A DNA stretch of 64,000 nucleotides from Cryptomeria japonica (Eukaryota > Streptophyta > Pinopsida > Cupressales > Cupressaceae), in contig NC_081411.1 in NCBI RefSeq assembly GCF_030272615.1, positions 830,382,160 through 830,446,159 of the forward strand, written 5' to 3'. The position numbers and the translations under genes were made by a program. A model generated the notes under the pieces. It was given only the letters and a program-made list of their open reading frames with translations. It did not search any database and was not told the DNA's origin. This document shows, piece by piece, positions 11,396 through 22,380 of this stretch; within the stretch, counting starts at the first letter, position 1; each line of letters begins with the position of its first letter.

Positions 11396-13119
11396 CTCAT
11401 CAGAATATCCTAATTCAAAAATACAAAAAATAAAAAAATATCAAAAAATACAAAAAAATTAAAAAAAAAAAAATCATAAAAATAAAAAATTGTTACTTGG
11501 TGAAAACCTGGCAAACAGGCGACTTGTGACAAAAAAAAAAGTAAAGAGAAATAAATTCATCCAATGGTGAAAACCACTTCAGTGGCACCCTAGGTAGGTA
11601 CCATGGTGAAAACCATATCACTGGCACCATGTGTAGAGACATTGCTCCTCCTTCCTTAAGGATTCCATCTCATCCTTTCACTCTTGCACACACTCACTGC
11701 CTATCCATCCACAATAAACTTACCCATTCCCATCATGGCTTGTTATTGATCTACCCAAGATTGGTTAGCCATTCGTAATAATCCTTCCTTTTCATCCCTT
11801 TCCACCATAATAAATCAGCTCCTATCTATGGCTAAGGCAAATCATAAGTCTAGTTATGGGTGTGGAACTGAGAGCATCACATGTTTCGAGGAGTACAATT
11901 TCTTCTAGTTTTCTTCACTCTATCCGTACACAATCCATAATAAAGTTTCATCTTCTCCATAATAAAGTATCAATTTCATGGATTTAGTCAGTTTCAGATG
12001 AGACACAATAGCAATGGGCTTCAACAAAATCAAATCTTTCAACAGACTCAGACAACATTATGGTTCAGTGCCATCTATCCTTATGTGAAAGAAAACATTG
12101 TGACCACAATCAAATAGACTTATACAAGTGACAAGAGACACTAAACTTGAGTACTACAGTGAATTTTGGTGTCGAGTCTTGGTTTTCTTTTGATTTTATC
12201 TTTTGGTGACATGTCTTTTATCTTTTCTGGGATGTCTTTGACTAGAGATTTTATCTCTAGGATGTCTTTGACTAGAAAGGCAAGGATGGTATATGTTCAC
12301 CTATTATTTTGTTGTCTGTGGATTGTCTCTTAGTAATGCTATGACTTGTCCAAGGATATGAGGACACTATGAGTCTAGTATGAACTAGGGCATTCCTTGT
12401 GTCTGATTGTTTGGTCTCTATGCAAATAGGTACAATGACATTTTGGGTCGAACCTATACCTCGATTTTCATAACCTATTTGCCATAATAAAGCTCAATGA
12501 TGATAATAGCACAAGAAGCTCTTTCACTTCCATATCTTCTATCTTTCATCCCCCTTTCTTGATTGACCTCCATCATCTTTTCTTGTGTTCATGTATCTTG
12601 ATATCACATGACTGAGTATAATGACACACCAAAAATATATGCATTTCATGTAGTTTGTACCTGCATTGCTACATATTAGCATTTCATACATACATATAGA
12701 TATTACAATTACATCACATCTTGAACACAACACATGTTAGCACATTTTACATTCTCATCATGCATCTCATCCTTTGCATTATCATATTCATCTGCATTTC
12801 ATACATTCACATATGAATCACATATTAAAAACATATAAGAACAAAAATATTGCTTTTCATCATGTACATATTTGCATCCATATCATAAAAATCATAGATA
12901 CATGCATCACATAAAAACATGCATCACATAGAAGCAACATCACATAGGTACACATGCTTATAGCTACCGCAAGGATGATTCATCTCTTACATATATCTCA
13001 AAAATTATAAGTGTCATGATACAATGATGTCAAAAATCATATGGCTACAATCACCCAAAGGTGTTTACATCATCATACAAAAATGGTACAAAACCTAATA
13101 CATAGGGAGCCCTCTAAGG
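11396..13119 (+). other. Non-coding 3' region of element T, first part
   Basis: No coding region is recognised. It opens with an A-rich stretch (11400-11490). TGGTGAAAACC then recurs at about 11499, 11562 and 11603, some with CACTGGCACC. A short duplication of GGATGTCTTTGACTAGA occurs near 12231-12280. From 12560 to 12960 there is CAT/ACAT-rich low-complexity sequence. Confidence 0.5.
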
Positions 13120-14885
13120 CTATGATGAACTCCCTCCCTTAGAGCTAGCTGGCCTCGCCGAAGTCTGAGCCCTGGAAGTCACTACCCCAGGATCATCTCT
13201 CCTGCCCCTTCTATTTGGTGGTGGTGGAGGACGCATGACCCCACCACTAGACATCTGTCTCCTATCTCTCCCTCTAGTGGTGGTCGTCATCCATGATGGT
13301 CTCTGAAAGCTCCTAGCCTATTGATCTAGTGGCACAACTACATAATACAAATCTCTCTAGTAGGCTATCTCATCCCCTTCTCATATAAAATAGGTGTATT
13401 CATCCTCTATGTCCTCTGCTTCCTACCTACCTTCCCTTAGTGTTGTCTCAGCCTCCATGTAGCGTTGAATAGCCTGATCCCTCTCTCGCTTAGTGTCTCT
13501 CAGTTGTCTCCTGAGTCTAGCCCCATCTCGCTCTAGCTCCTGGATTTCATCTGCATGTCCTTGATAGATCTCTCTCAGGGATAGTAGCTCAACCTCCTCT
13601 CCTCCCTCCTCCCCCTATCCCTATGGCTACTCTTGTGGCTATCCTTGTCCTTATCCCTATCCCTATACCTATCCAAGAACCTGTGCTGCTGGCACCTGTA
13701 ACAACAATCCACCTCTACCCCTGACTACACGCACCTGTCTCTCCTCTCCTCCATCTCTCCCTAAGACACTCTCCTCTCTACTACTACACCTCACCTATGT
13801 CATCTACCTCTACCTCCACCATCCTCACTATCATCTCCACCATCCCCACCATCACCCTCTATCAGCTCCCCTACATCTGTTAGTTATGGAAATGGATGCT
13901 CTACCCAATATGCATTGTACTTGACATCCATCCCTGCGTCCTCCACCTCTACCCAAATATCCCAAGGCATGGGAACCATCTCTTGAATATGTACGAATGC
14001 CTAATCATAAGACAATAGTGGCCCTAAATGTGCTTGATCTCTCACCATCCACATATACATCCATGAACCCTATGGCATCCATTGTATCCTTCCAAACTAC
14101 CTACATACTCTATCTATCAACTGTCTCTCAATAGCATATGTTGTCCGCCCAATCAGATACCTATTCCTGAACACATATGGAAGCTCCACTGTGTCATCTT
14201 CCCACTCCTCACAATCTAGATAAGGCCTCCATACTACACTGTCTATGTCATCAACCACTCAATGCCAATACTCTAGCCTCCCAATCTATAGCTATGAAGT
14301 AGTCATATCATATAGATGTACATAATTGAGCCCATGTCCCTTACCTCTAAAGTGTATTGGTCGTGTAACCAAAAGACGCTCATATGCCCATACCTGCAAC
14401 AATGTCACTCCATACCTCAATCCTACTGATCCATGATACACAAACTGATGCAGCTCATAATATAAGTGTGCCAATAGACATGACCCCCATTCAAACCAAG
14501 TGTGCTCTATCACCAATATCTCCACAATCCTCCCCCATCCCACAGCTAACCCTCATGTCGCACTGTCTGGATAGAGGAATCCACTGATCACTCCTTCGAG
14601 CACTGCCAGTAGAGCCAATCCTATAGCTGTCATAGTATCCTAGGCCACATGTTCTACACTCATCTCCTGGATCCTAGAACACTCATCTCAATGAATCCAT
14701 GTCTCCCTCTTGATCGTAAGAAGCCAACTCCCCATCGATCGGTATTTGAGTATCCTATACACGTCCTCTAAGGTGACTATCATCTCACCCATCAGAATAT
14801 GAAAAGTGCATGTCTCTAAGTGCCATCTCTCAGATAATGCAGTCAACAACCCCACGTTTGCCTAAAACTCAAGCATATACATAAT
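13120..14885 (-). pseudogene. Antisense plant-mobile-domain (aminotransferase-like) gene in element T
   Basis: Read on the minus strand, against the direction of T. Near 14755-14850 the translation gives GLLTALSERWHLETCTFH followed by ILMGEMIVTLEDVYRILK. Near 14385-14500 it gives HLYYELHQFVYHGSVGLRYG then LLQVWAYERLLVTRP. This order matches the plant mobile domain (Pfam PMD/PF10536 type): the W-R-P-E-T-H-T-F-H-like block, then the Q-V-W-A-W-E-like block. The C-terminus has a charged coiled-coil segment (EIQELERDGARLRRQLRDTK, near 13480-13550) and a tail with PPPPPNRRGRRDD, ending at a stop near 13120. A frameshift separates the N- and C-terminal halves and several stops are present. Element N split the 5' end at 14886. 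Function unknown. Confidence 0.75.
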
Positions 14886-15406
14886 TGTTAGAACATAATG
14901 TTATTAGGGATCACATCCTTATAACATTTATATATAATTTTCTATTATAAGGTTATAAAACCTTATATATTATATGCTTTATAAGCATATCCCATTTGAA
15001 ATAATTATAATCTAATAACTATTAGATTATTAATTATTTATGAGTGGGGGTTATTGAAAAGGTGTGACTAGTGAAGTCACACTTCCTCCTATATTTAAGG
15101 AGGTTATCTCTCATTTGAGAGGTGTGTGAATTTGGAGCTTTATGGTGAGTTGCATCACTATGCATATGATGTATTATTGGCCATGTGGAAGTATTGGAGG
15201 AGTGTCTACAGGTTCATGTCTATTTTATGATAGACTATATTTGTAAGCATTTTAATTAAATGATGCTTTATGGGGTTTTTTACCCGAAAAGGTTTTCCCC
15301 ATGTATATCTTGTGTAATGTGTATATTTATGCATGTATGATTCTCATTTCATTTATTTTATATCTTTTTTATAATGATTAGTATCCTAAGATCCTAATTT
15401 CTAACA
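14886..15406 (+). repeat. 5' LTR of element N
   Basis: TGTTAGAACATAATG...ATTTCTAACA with 8-9 base inverted termini. An AT-rich block (TATAAGGTTATAAAACCTTATA) gives local hairpins. CTCCTATATTTAAGG near 15088-15102 is TATA-like. Confidence 0.9.
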
Positions 15407-15420
15407 TGGTATCAAAGCAG
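15407..15420 (+). other. Primer-binding site of element N
   Basis: TGGTATCAAAGCAG directly follows the LTR: initiator tRNA-Met type with one G-to-A difference from TGGTATCAGAGC. Confidence 0.85.
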
Positions 15421-18400
15421 GTTAGGCTATACTAATCATTTTTACAGGTTATACTAGAATATATGAAGGACTTTGTGAGAAACCTCCTTATGCTCAATCA
15501 ACACATATGCAAGGCCATTTTTTGTAATGTATCTAATATTCTTTTTCTTGAACTTTAAAATCATTTCATGAAAGTCAAGTTAGGAGATTCTATCAATCTT
15601 TTTACAAAAGTTATATCTTGAAAAAAATTCATATTTTCTCTTAAATACTCATGTAGTATAAGATTATGCTTACCAACCATCTACTATTAAGTGACATAAA
15701 AAAAATTAATAGCTTGTGAATCCTAAAATCTACAAAAGATAACACACCTACTATTAATAACCATATTATTTAACCAAAACCTACTTTTAGAAGAGCCATG
15801 CATTATATAGACACGTGATATTATAATTTTTTAAAATATTTTTTTGTATATGTCTAAAATTATAAAAATGATTATAGATTTTGATTTTTTTATTAATAAT
15901 TTATATCCATATATCATTTTAAGTGCCTCATATTACATCACTAAGGACGACATGTAAACATGTTTGTGCTTATCCTCACCATATATCAATCACCAATCAC
16001 CTTTTTTTTTGACTAAGTGTTATTTTAAAATGGTCGTGACCTTCCACATCTTTGACCAAACGTTTTTTTAAATGATCATGTTCTACTCTTAAAGGACGTA
16101 TCGTTTAGTGGTGACTTCCTTATAAATTTGTGGAATGGTAAAATATGAAATAATTCTCAATTCTTTATGCTTCAAAGTTGTCCATACTCTTCTTCAAAAC
16201 TCCCATGTGGTTGTGATGACAAAGGTCATGACATTTGGCTTTATGCCTACAAATTGGATTTCCTTGAAATTTTTTTAAATTAAACAAATCTATTTTGTGA
16301 GTGGCATCTCTGAAACATAACATGCCCAGGCATTGAACCTTCATATTGCTAAGTATGGCAGTGCAGATGAATGGACTAAACAAGTCAAATGGATTTTAAA
16401 AGCATCTTACTCAGGGAGTCATATCTTCATTAAATCTCTCTTTCCCTAGAGGTAACATAGCAATTATTAATCTTTTCTCGAGGAAGATCATTAAATTCAC
16501 ACACCGAATATCATTTGTCAACGTCATGGCCCCCTCTTCCAAATAAGTTTTTTCCTTGTTGCCATCCTAGATGCTTTGTCTTGACCAGTGCATAGATTGT
16601 CCATAGTGAGCCCAATTTCTTACAATTAAGCCTGGCTAAAGAGGAGCTATTAAAATTAATATATATTTCCATGAGTTCCACATTAATACAAGATCTTGGC
16701 ATCTTCACCATAATACTGCTTTACATTTACTTTTCACTTTGGACTCCCACACTTAATTATAAGGAAATTGTATTATTCTACATAGCTTTATAATTTTTTA
16801 TTGATTTTATTAGGGTTGAAGGTTGGCCAATATGTGAGCTCTGAATTCACAGAACAAGTCTATTTGTATAAAATTTATATATATTTTAATGGGTCTACTA
16901 TACTTTCTTGATGGAAGATATTGGAATTCTAAATTCTTTTGTCCCAAATAATTTATGATATTGATATAATCATGTCTCTTTCAAAAAATATTGAAGATTG
17001 AAGTATTTGTATTCTTATAATCAAATGATTTTAATTCCTTTCAAATCCTTGACTTTAATGTCAATAAAATCTCATACATATTTAGAAAATACTCATTTTT
17101 TTGCTCATATATCATACATATGAAGTTGCCTTTAGTATGAAACAACTTGGACCCTAAAATGAAAAATATGATATTAGAATTGTTTCCTAATTGATTCATG
17201 AAAAAGGTTCCAATTTTAGGCAATTACCTTGCATGTGAATAATTTAATAGGAACTTCAGATAAGTATTCATGGCTAGGGATTGACAAAAACTTGATATTA
17301 CATATTTTATATGTCATAGAAAAGAGAAGTCCATTCATGGTTAATACTAAAAGCTAGAAAGAATTCTCATTATTTTTCATATTGAAATGGATAAATTTGC
17401 TGCCTAAAGAATGACAAGGTAAATCAAAAGGTAAGTTTTTTTTTAAGCTCTTACATATCCATACATAAAATGGAATTGCTTACAATCTTAAATCCTATCT
17501 TCAAGTGGCCCTTCCAAACTACTTATATTGTTATGATCTATATTAGTGCAATGGTTTGCATTACAAAACGTCATATGTGAACTAGTAGGAATAAAGGGAG
17601 GAACATCATGATTTATCTCAAATTTAATTTCTTATAGATATTTGATGGATGATATGCCTTATGTTAACATTAGGTATACTATTGATTATAGTATGTTTGA
17701 TAAGAAAATTCCTTGATATCAAACTATCACAATGATAAACAAGAAATCATCTATCTATCTATAAATGTAGGGTAAAATATTTTTTTATGAAATGTACAAG
17801 CTAGTAAATATGCATAAGTAAATTTAAAAATTTATCATTAGCATCCTCTTTTTGGAGATCCAAGTGATTTGTTATTCTATTCTATATTTGATCCATTTTT
17901 TTTCAATCATACTATTTATAATGAGTGACTATTGCCCTTATAAACTGTCTGGGGAGAAAACCTAGAAAGGATAGCTCACTTGTTGTCTATTTTTTATGGA
18001 TCATTACTATATGTAGTAGTATGTCTATTTTTTAAACAAGAAAAATAATTATTCATGCTTATTCTCATGAAAATATATGTTGATCTCCTTGCATTGGATT
18101 ATATTCTAAATTTATGAGGAATATTATATGATCTTTGGCAAATGACAAAAAAATAATATTATGTTCTTTCTTTGCACCAAAAATGAAGTTGATTACTATG
18201 TTACTAACTATATTGTTTCTTCTATGGTGAGGTTATGCCTTCAAAACATATGGTGAGAGTTCTATTACATGGATGGTGCAATACTTTAATAAGAAGACTA
18301 TCTTTTATGTGTCTTTGAATCAAATGGACAAAATATGAATGTAGTTCTTGAAGAATCAATATAGCCTTGAAGATTTATGGAAGAGTTCCATTTGGATACA

Positions 18401-18483
18401 TACAATGGATACATATGAAAGTACCATATAACTTGAAGTTAATTTACTCTTTCTACAAAATATCATTTCTAAAGATCAAAATG
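15421..18483 (+). other. Interior of element N without recognisable genes
   Basis: AT-rich sequence with only short, unrelated open frames on both strands. I found no zinc knuckle, protease, integrase or RT motif. Likely a non-coding carrier interior. Confidence 0.5.
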
Positions 18484-18612
18484 AACATTGAAGATCATGG
18501 GCACCTCACTCAAGTGAAAGCATTCTATAATAAAGGAACCTTGAAGATCATGGGCACCTCACTCAAGTAAAATCATTCTATAATAAAGATACTTTGAAGA
18601 TCATGGGAACAT
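18484..18612 (+). repeat. Short tandem repeat in element N
   Basis: About two and a half copies of a unit near 55-57 bp that contains TTGAAGATCATGGGCACCTC and CATTCTATAATAAAG; the third copy is partial. Confidence 0.8.
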
Positions 18613-18654
18613 ACTATATATTGTAATTTTAGCCATCACTTTGAAATCCTTTAT

Positions 18655-18870
18655 GCAGTGATTGGCTTTGAGGTGATGGCATTAAGGGGGAGTGTACATG
18701 ACACCACCTAGTGGCTAAATCCTAGATTTAAGACCTAATAGGCATAAGACCTTTAGGAATTATATGCTCCAAATTCAAATAATTCTTGGCCTTAGGTGAT
18801 TCCATTGAGGAGGAGTGTGCATGTCAATGACACCACCTAGTGGCTAAATCCTTTATTTTAAAGTCCTACA
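18655..18870 (+). repeat. Duplicated block with purine tracts near the 3' end of N
   Basis: GACACCACCTAGTGGCTAAA occurs twice about 130 bp apart (near 18700 and 18829), each preceded by a purine-rich GGGGGAGTGT or GGAGGAGTGT. This looks like duplication of the sequence around an internal PPT-like site. Confidence 0.65.
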
Positions 18871-19240
18871 GGAACATTATCGTAAGACCTACAGGCAGAT
18901 GTTTTTATGTCCTATAGGCATATTGTAATTTATTCTCCTTGTAAATCTTCCACTTGTAAAAGCATTGTATTAAGACCTATGGGCACTATGTAATGAACCT
19001 TGGGAGAGACTAATTTGAGGGGACCACAGCTCCAATATAATTTTTTAAGACCTCACAACATCATTTTTAAAACACTGGGATAATAAATTATGAAAGATGA
19101 CTTTCATGTAGTCCGGAATGCATGATCTTCATGTTGGCATATATTTGTGTCCCTATTTATCACTATCAAAGAAGACCTATGTTACTGGGGTGCTTCATTT
19201 TTTCTTTTATGGAAATTGACATGTGATCCCCTATTAACAT

Positions 19241-19250
19241 TAAGGGGGAG
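19241..19250 (+). other. Polypurine tract of element N
   Basis: TAAGGGGGAG lies immediately before the TGTTAGAACA start of the 3' LTR. Confidence 0.9.
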
Positions 19251-19771
19251 TGTTAGAACATAATGTTATTAGGGATCACATCCTTATAACATTTATATAT
19301 AATGTTCTATTATAAGGTTATAAAACCTTATATATTATATTATTTATAAGCATATCTCATTTGAAATAATTATAATCTAATAACTATTAGATTATTAATT
19401 ATTTATGAGTGGGGGTTATTGAAAAGGTGTGACTAGTGAAGTCACCCTTCCTCCTATATTTAAGGAGGTTCTCTCTCATTTGAGAGGTGTGTGAATTTGG
19501 AGCTTTATGGTGAGTTGTATCACTATGCATATGAGGTATTATTGGCCACATGGAAGTATTGGAGGAGTATCCCCATATTCATGTCTATTTTATGATAGAC
19601 TATATTTGTAAGTGTTTTAATTAAATGATGCTTTATGGGTTTTTTTACCCGAAAGGGTTTTCCCCATGTATATCTTGTGTACTATGTACATTTATTCATG
19701 TATGAAACTCATTTCATTTATTTTATATCTTGTTTATAATTATTAGTATCCTAAGATCCTAATTTCTAACA
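19251..19771 (+). repeat. 3' LTR of element N
   Basis: 521 bp, same termini as the left copy, followed by TSD ATAAT at 19772-19776. Confidence 0.9.
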
Positions 19772-19776
19772 ATAAT

Positions 19777-19870
19777 GTATCGCAATCCCATGGCCTCAAC
19801 TGTTGCTCATAATCATGTGACTCTAGCATAGGTAGGTCATCCTGTAGTCAATCAAATCAATTGTGTCAAT
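19777..19870 (-). pseudogene. Probable N-terminal remnant of the antisense mobile-domain gene
   Basis: Removing element N and one TSD copy joins this sequence to 14885. On the minus strand one frame runs through the junction (MGLRYIMYMLEF before GLLTAL), and a neighbouring frame reads LESHDYEQQLRPWDCD. Both suggest the coding region continued here with a later indel. The true start codon cannot be fixed. Confidence 0.45.
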
Positions 19871-19879
19871 CCTAGTAGT

Positions 19880-20430
19880 ACTCCCTATTCATCACAAAGT
19901 ATTATTTTTTTATCTTAATTCTTATATCTATCATATGGCACTCTATCCTAGTGGTACTCCCTATTCATCAGAAAGTGCTGCTGTTTTTTTATCCTGGTGC
20001 TTATATCTATCATAAGGAACTCTATCTTAGTAGTACTCCCTATTCATCACAAAGTGTTTCTTTTATCTTTTAGGGAACCTACTTGAGTGTATCCTCTTGA
20101 GTAGCTTATCCAATTGACAATGTATGTTCTATCACAGAATTGTCAATTTCAAACTAATTCAATTGACAACGTATGTTCTATCATAGAATTGTCAATTTAT
20201 ATGGCACTCCATGTTCATCAAAAAGTTCCTTGCTCTATCCTATCCTAGGGCCTCTTCTTGAGTGTATCCTCTTGAGTAGTTTCCAGATTAGCAACGTATG
20301 CTCTATCATAGAATTATCAATCATATCCCTATCTACTATCCTAGTCTTCCCTAGAGGACATGCTTGAGTGTATCATCTCAACAGCTTATCCAATCGACAA
20401 TGTATGTTTATCATAGAATTGTCGATTTGA
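19880..20430 (+). repeat. Two interspersed repeat families in the 3' region of T
   Basis: TAGTACTCCCTATTCATCA-type units with CTTATATCTATCATA spacers recur about three times at 19887-20050. A second unit, ATTGACAATGTATGTTCTATCA followed by AGAATTGTCAAT, recurs four times at about 20112-20430. The ends of the second unit (ATTGACAA and TTGTCAAT) are complementary, so each copy can form a hairpin. Confidence 0.75.
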
Positions 20431-21097
20431 CCTTGAAGACATAAATGTGCATTCATGACACAAACACACTTACAAACTTCACAGACATTTCTACATTTCA
20501 CAAATGTGCCTACCTTTCACAGACACACCTATCCTACCTAGACGCACCTGGCACCAATGCAAACGCGCCTTCCCATCTTTAAACCCACTCGACAATTTTC
20601 TATGACATACCTAAGATGCATTTATTGACCTACCTAACATGAATTTATGATAACAATTAATGCACCAAGGTACAAGGAGGTTTTATGGTACTCACTGGTT
20701 CTCCTGCATCTGCTGGCCTCTGATATCAATGAATGTGATCGAATGTGTGCGCCAATACCATTGTTGCTGACTTCTCTTTGATCTCTCTACACTTTGATCA
20801 CTTAGGTGTGTGGATGACAATGAGGATCTTTTCCCTCATAGTCTATCTTATAGACTACCCTAGCCCTAATCTCCCAAGTCAATCTTCTTTATCCCATGAC
20901 TCTGTCACTCTCTCCTATCTTAACAGTCTTTTCTAGCCTTTCTTTCTTATCAAGAGTTTGTCTGTGATCTTTTCAGACATTTTCATCTAATCTCTCTAGG
21001 GGGCATATCATTCCTGTCTTGGGGAAACTCTATATCAGTTTATCTTATCTTCTTTGAAACAATGCGACAAGCTGCATTGTCTCAAAGAGTGGCAAAA
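20431..21097 (+). other. 3' end of T's internal region with polypurine tract
   Basis: No coding frame is recognised. The purine-rich CAAAGAGTGGCAAAA at about 21083-21097 abuts the LTR. It resembles the AAAGAGGGGCAAA-type PPT of Tat-group gypsy elements. Confidence 0.7.
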
Positions 21098-21893
21098 TGT
21101 AGACACATAAAATTGTTCAGTCTAATTAAATAAATATATATTTTATTTAATTATTTAAGCCTAATTTTTCTATTAATTAAATAAATCTTTATTTATTTAA
21201 TTAATTCATTTATTCTCGTCTAAGCCTTTCCTCATTTAAATAAATACATTTATTTATTTAAATTGTCCTTCCCCTAAATTAAATAAATACTTTTATTTAT
21301 TTAATTGATCCCACTTCTTCTATTAATTAAATGAATCTTTATTTATTTAATTAATTCATTAGCCTTTTCTACCCATGACACATTTCATTCATCTCTTAAT
21401 TCCTACACTACCCACCCTCTCATTATTTTCTTATTTCTTTTACCTACCCTTTAATCCTAGCTGACCATCTATCTTTTACACCTCTTAATATTATCCCTCC
21501 ATTTCCTATAGTGTCTTCTATATAAGAGGATGCTTCTCTAATTATCGATCCTCCTAATCTCCTAAGCATAACTACACATTCAAACTTTCATAAGAAATCA
21601 ATCCTTTTTGCAATCAAGCTATCAACCACATTTTCGTTCTTTGTTGAGCTCTTGTGCACACATAAAATATGAGAGAAAATATATGAAGCAAGATCAATGG
21701 AGATAGGAAGAATGGAGATTCAACCCCTATTGAACATGTGATGGTATAATCTTTGTGATTTTGTTGGTTTTCATTGTCTTAGGTAATCTTCATATGTTAT
21801 GGTGGATCTTTATTATTGTTAGGCTAGGGTTTTGTGGTTGAATTCATTGTCTTTCAATATTGTTGTTTCCATTATCCACTTTCACCATAAATA
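21098..21893 (+). repeat. 3' LTR of element T
   Basis: 796 bp, TGTAGACACATAAAATTG to CACCATAAATA; the last dinucleotide is TA where the left LTR has CA. Followed by the TSD AATAC. Confidence 0.88.
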
Positions 21894-21898
21894 AATAC

Positions 21899-22380
21899 CT
21901 CACTAACTAGTATCTTATCTCCTTTAGTCTTGAGATATATATTGTTGTCTTCGTTGGTTCTATGAAAACCAATCTTCACTAAGTGAGAATGTAGTCTTTC
22001 ATACCATGCCCTAGGTGCTTTCTTAAAACTATATAGTGCCTTGTGTAGTTTGCACACCATATCCTTTACTTCAGTCAAAGCATAACCATCTGGTTGTTCA
22101 ATATAGACTTCCTCTTCCAATATTCCATTTAGAAATGTTGACTTCACATCCATCTAATATACCTTGAATCCTCTATATGCTGCAAATGCAAGTAGAGTCC
22201 TAACACCTTCCAATCTTGCAATTGGTGCAAATATCTCACCATAGTCTTCACCTTCTTCTTATGCATAACCTTTGCATACCAGTCTAGCTTTATCTCTAAC
22301 CACTACTCCATCTTCATTTAGTTTATTTTTTAATACGCATTTAGTACCTATTACATTCTTGTTCACTGGTCTAGGTACTA
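21899..22380 (-). pseudogene. Copia element C: reverse transcriptase, first half
   Basis: Minus-strand translation shows the copia RT N-terminal blocks: a VDMKSTFLNG-like MDVKSTFLNGILEEEVYIEQ, PDGYALTEVKDMVCKLHKAL and YSFKKAPRAWYERL. It ends at DKILVSEVFI against the 3' end of element T. Stops occur upstream of 22153. The fragment joins 4485-4989 once T is removed. Confidence 0.92.

Larger units (their letters stand above)
14886..19771 (+). mobile_element. Nested copia-like element N, non-coding
   Basis: LTRs of 521 bp each (14886-15406 and 19251-19771) and a perfect TSD ATAAT (14881-14885 and 19772-19776). The PBS follows the left LTR directly and the PPT TAAGGGGGAG precedes the right LTR. 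The 3.8-kb interior is AT-rich with no gag or pol motif that I can see, so it is a large non-autonomous derivative or a fully decayed copy. The LTRs differ at roughly 25-35 positions by eye. It interrupts the antisense mobile-domain gene of T. Confidence 0.9.
4995..21893 (+). mobile_element. Gypsy/Tat-like retrotransposon T, 16.9 kb, nearly pol-less
   Basis: Plus-strand LTR retrotransposon with LTRs 4995-5793 and 21098-21893, flanked by the perfect TSD AATAC (4990-4994 and 21894-21898). Order: LTR, PBS, 2.9-kb leader, degenerate gag (8648-10780), integrase C-terminal tail (11180-11395), a 9.7-kb 3' region with an antisense plant-mobile-domain pseudogene and nested element N, PPT, LTR. Protease, RT, RNase H and most of integrase are absent, so it is non-autonomous in its present form. 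The two LTRs differ at roughly 50 positions by eye (about 6 percent). The right LTR ends TA instead of CA, consistent with a C-to-T change. Confidence 0.88.
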
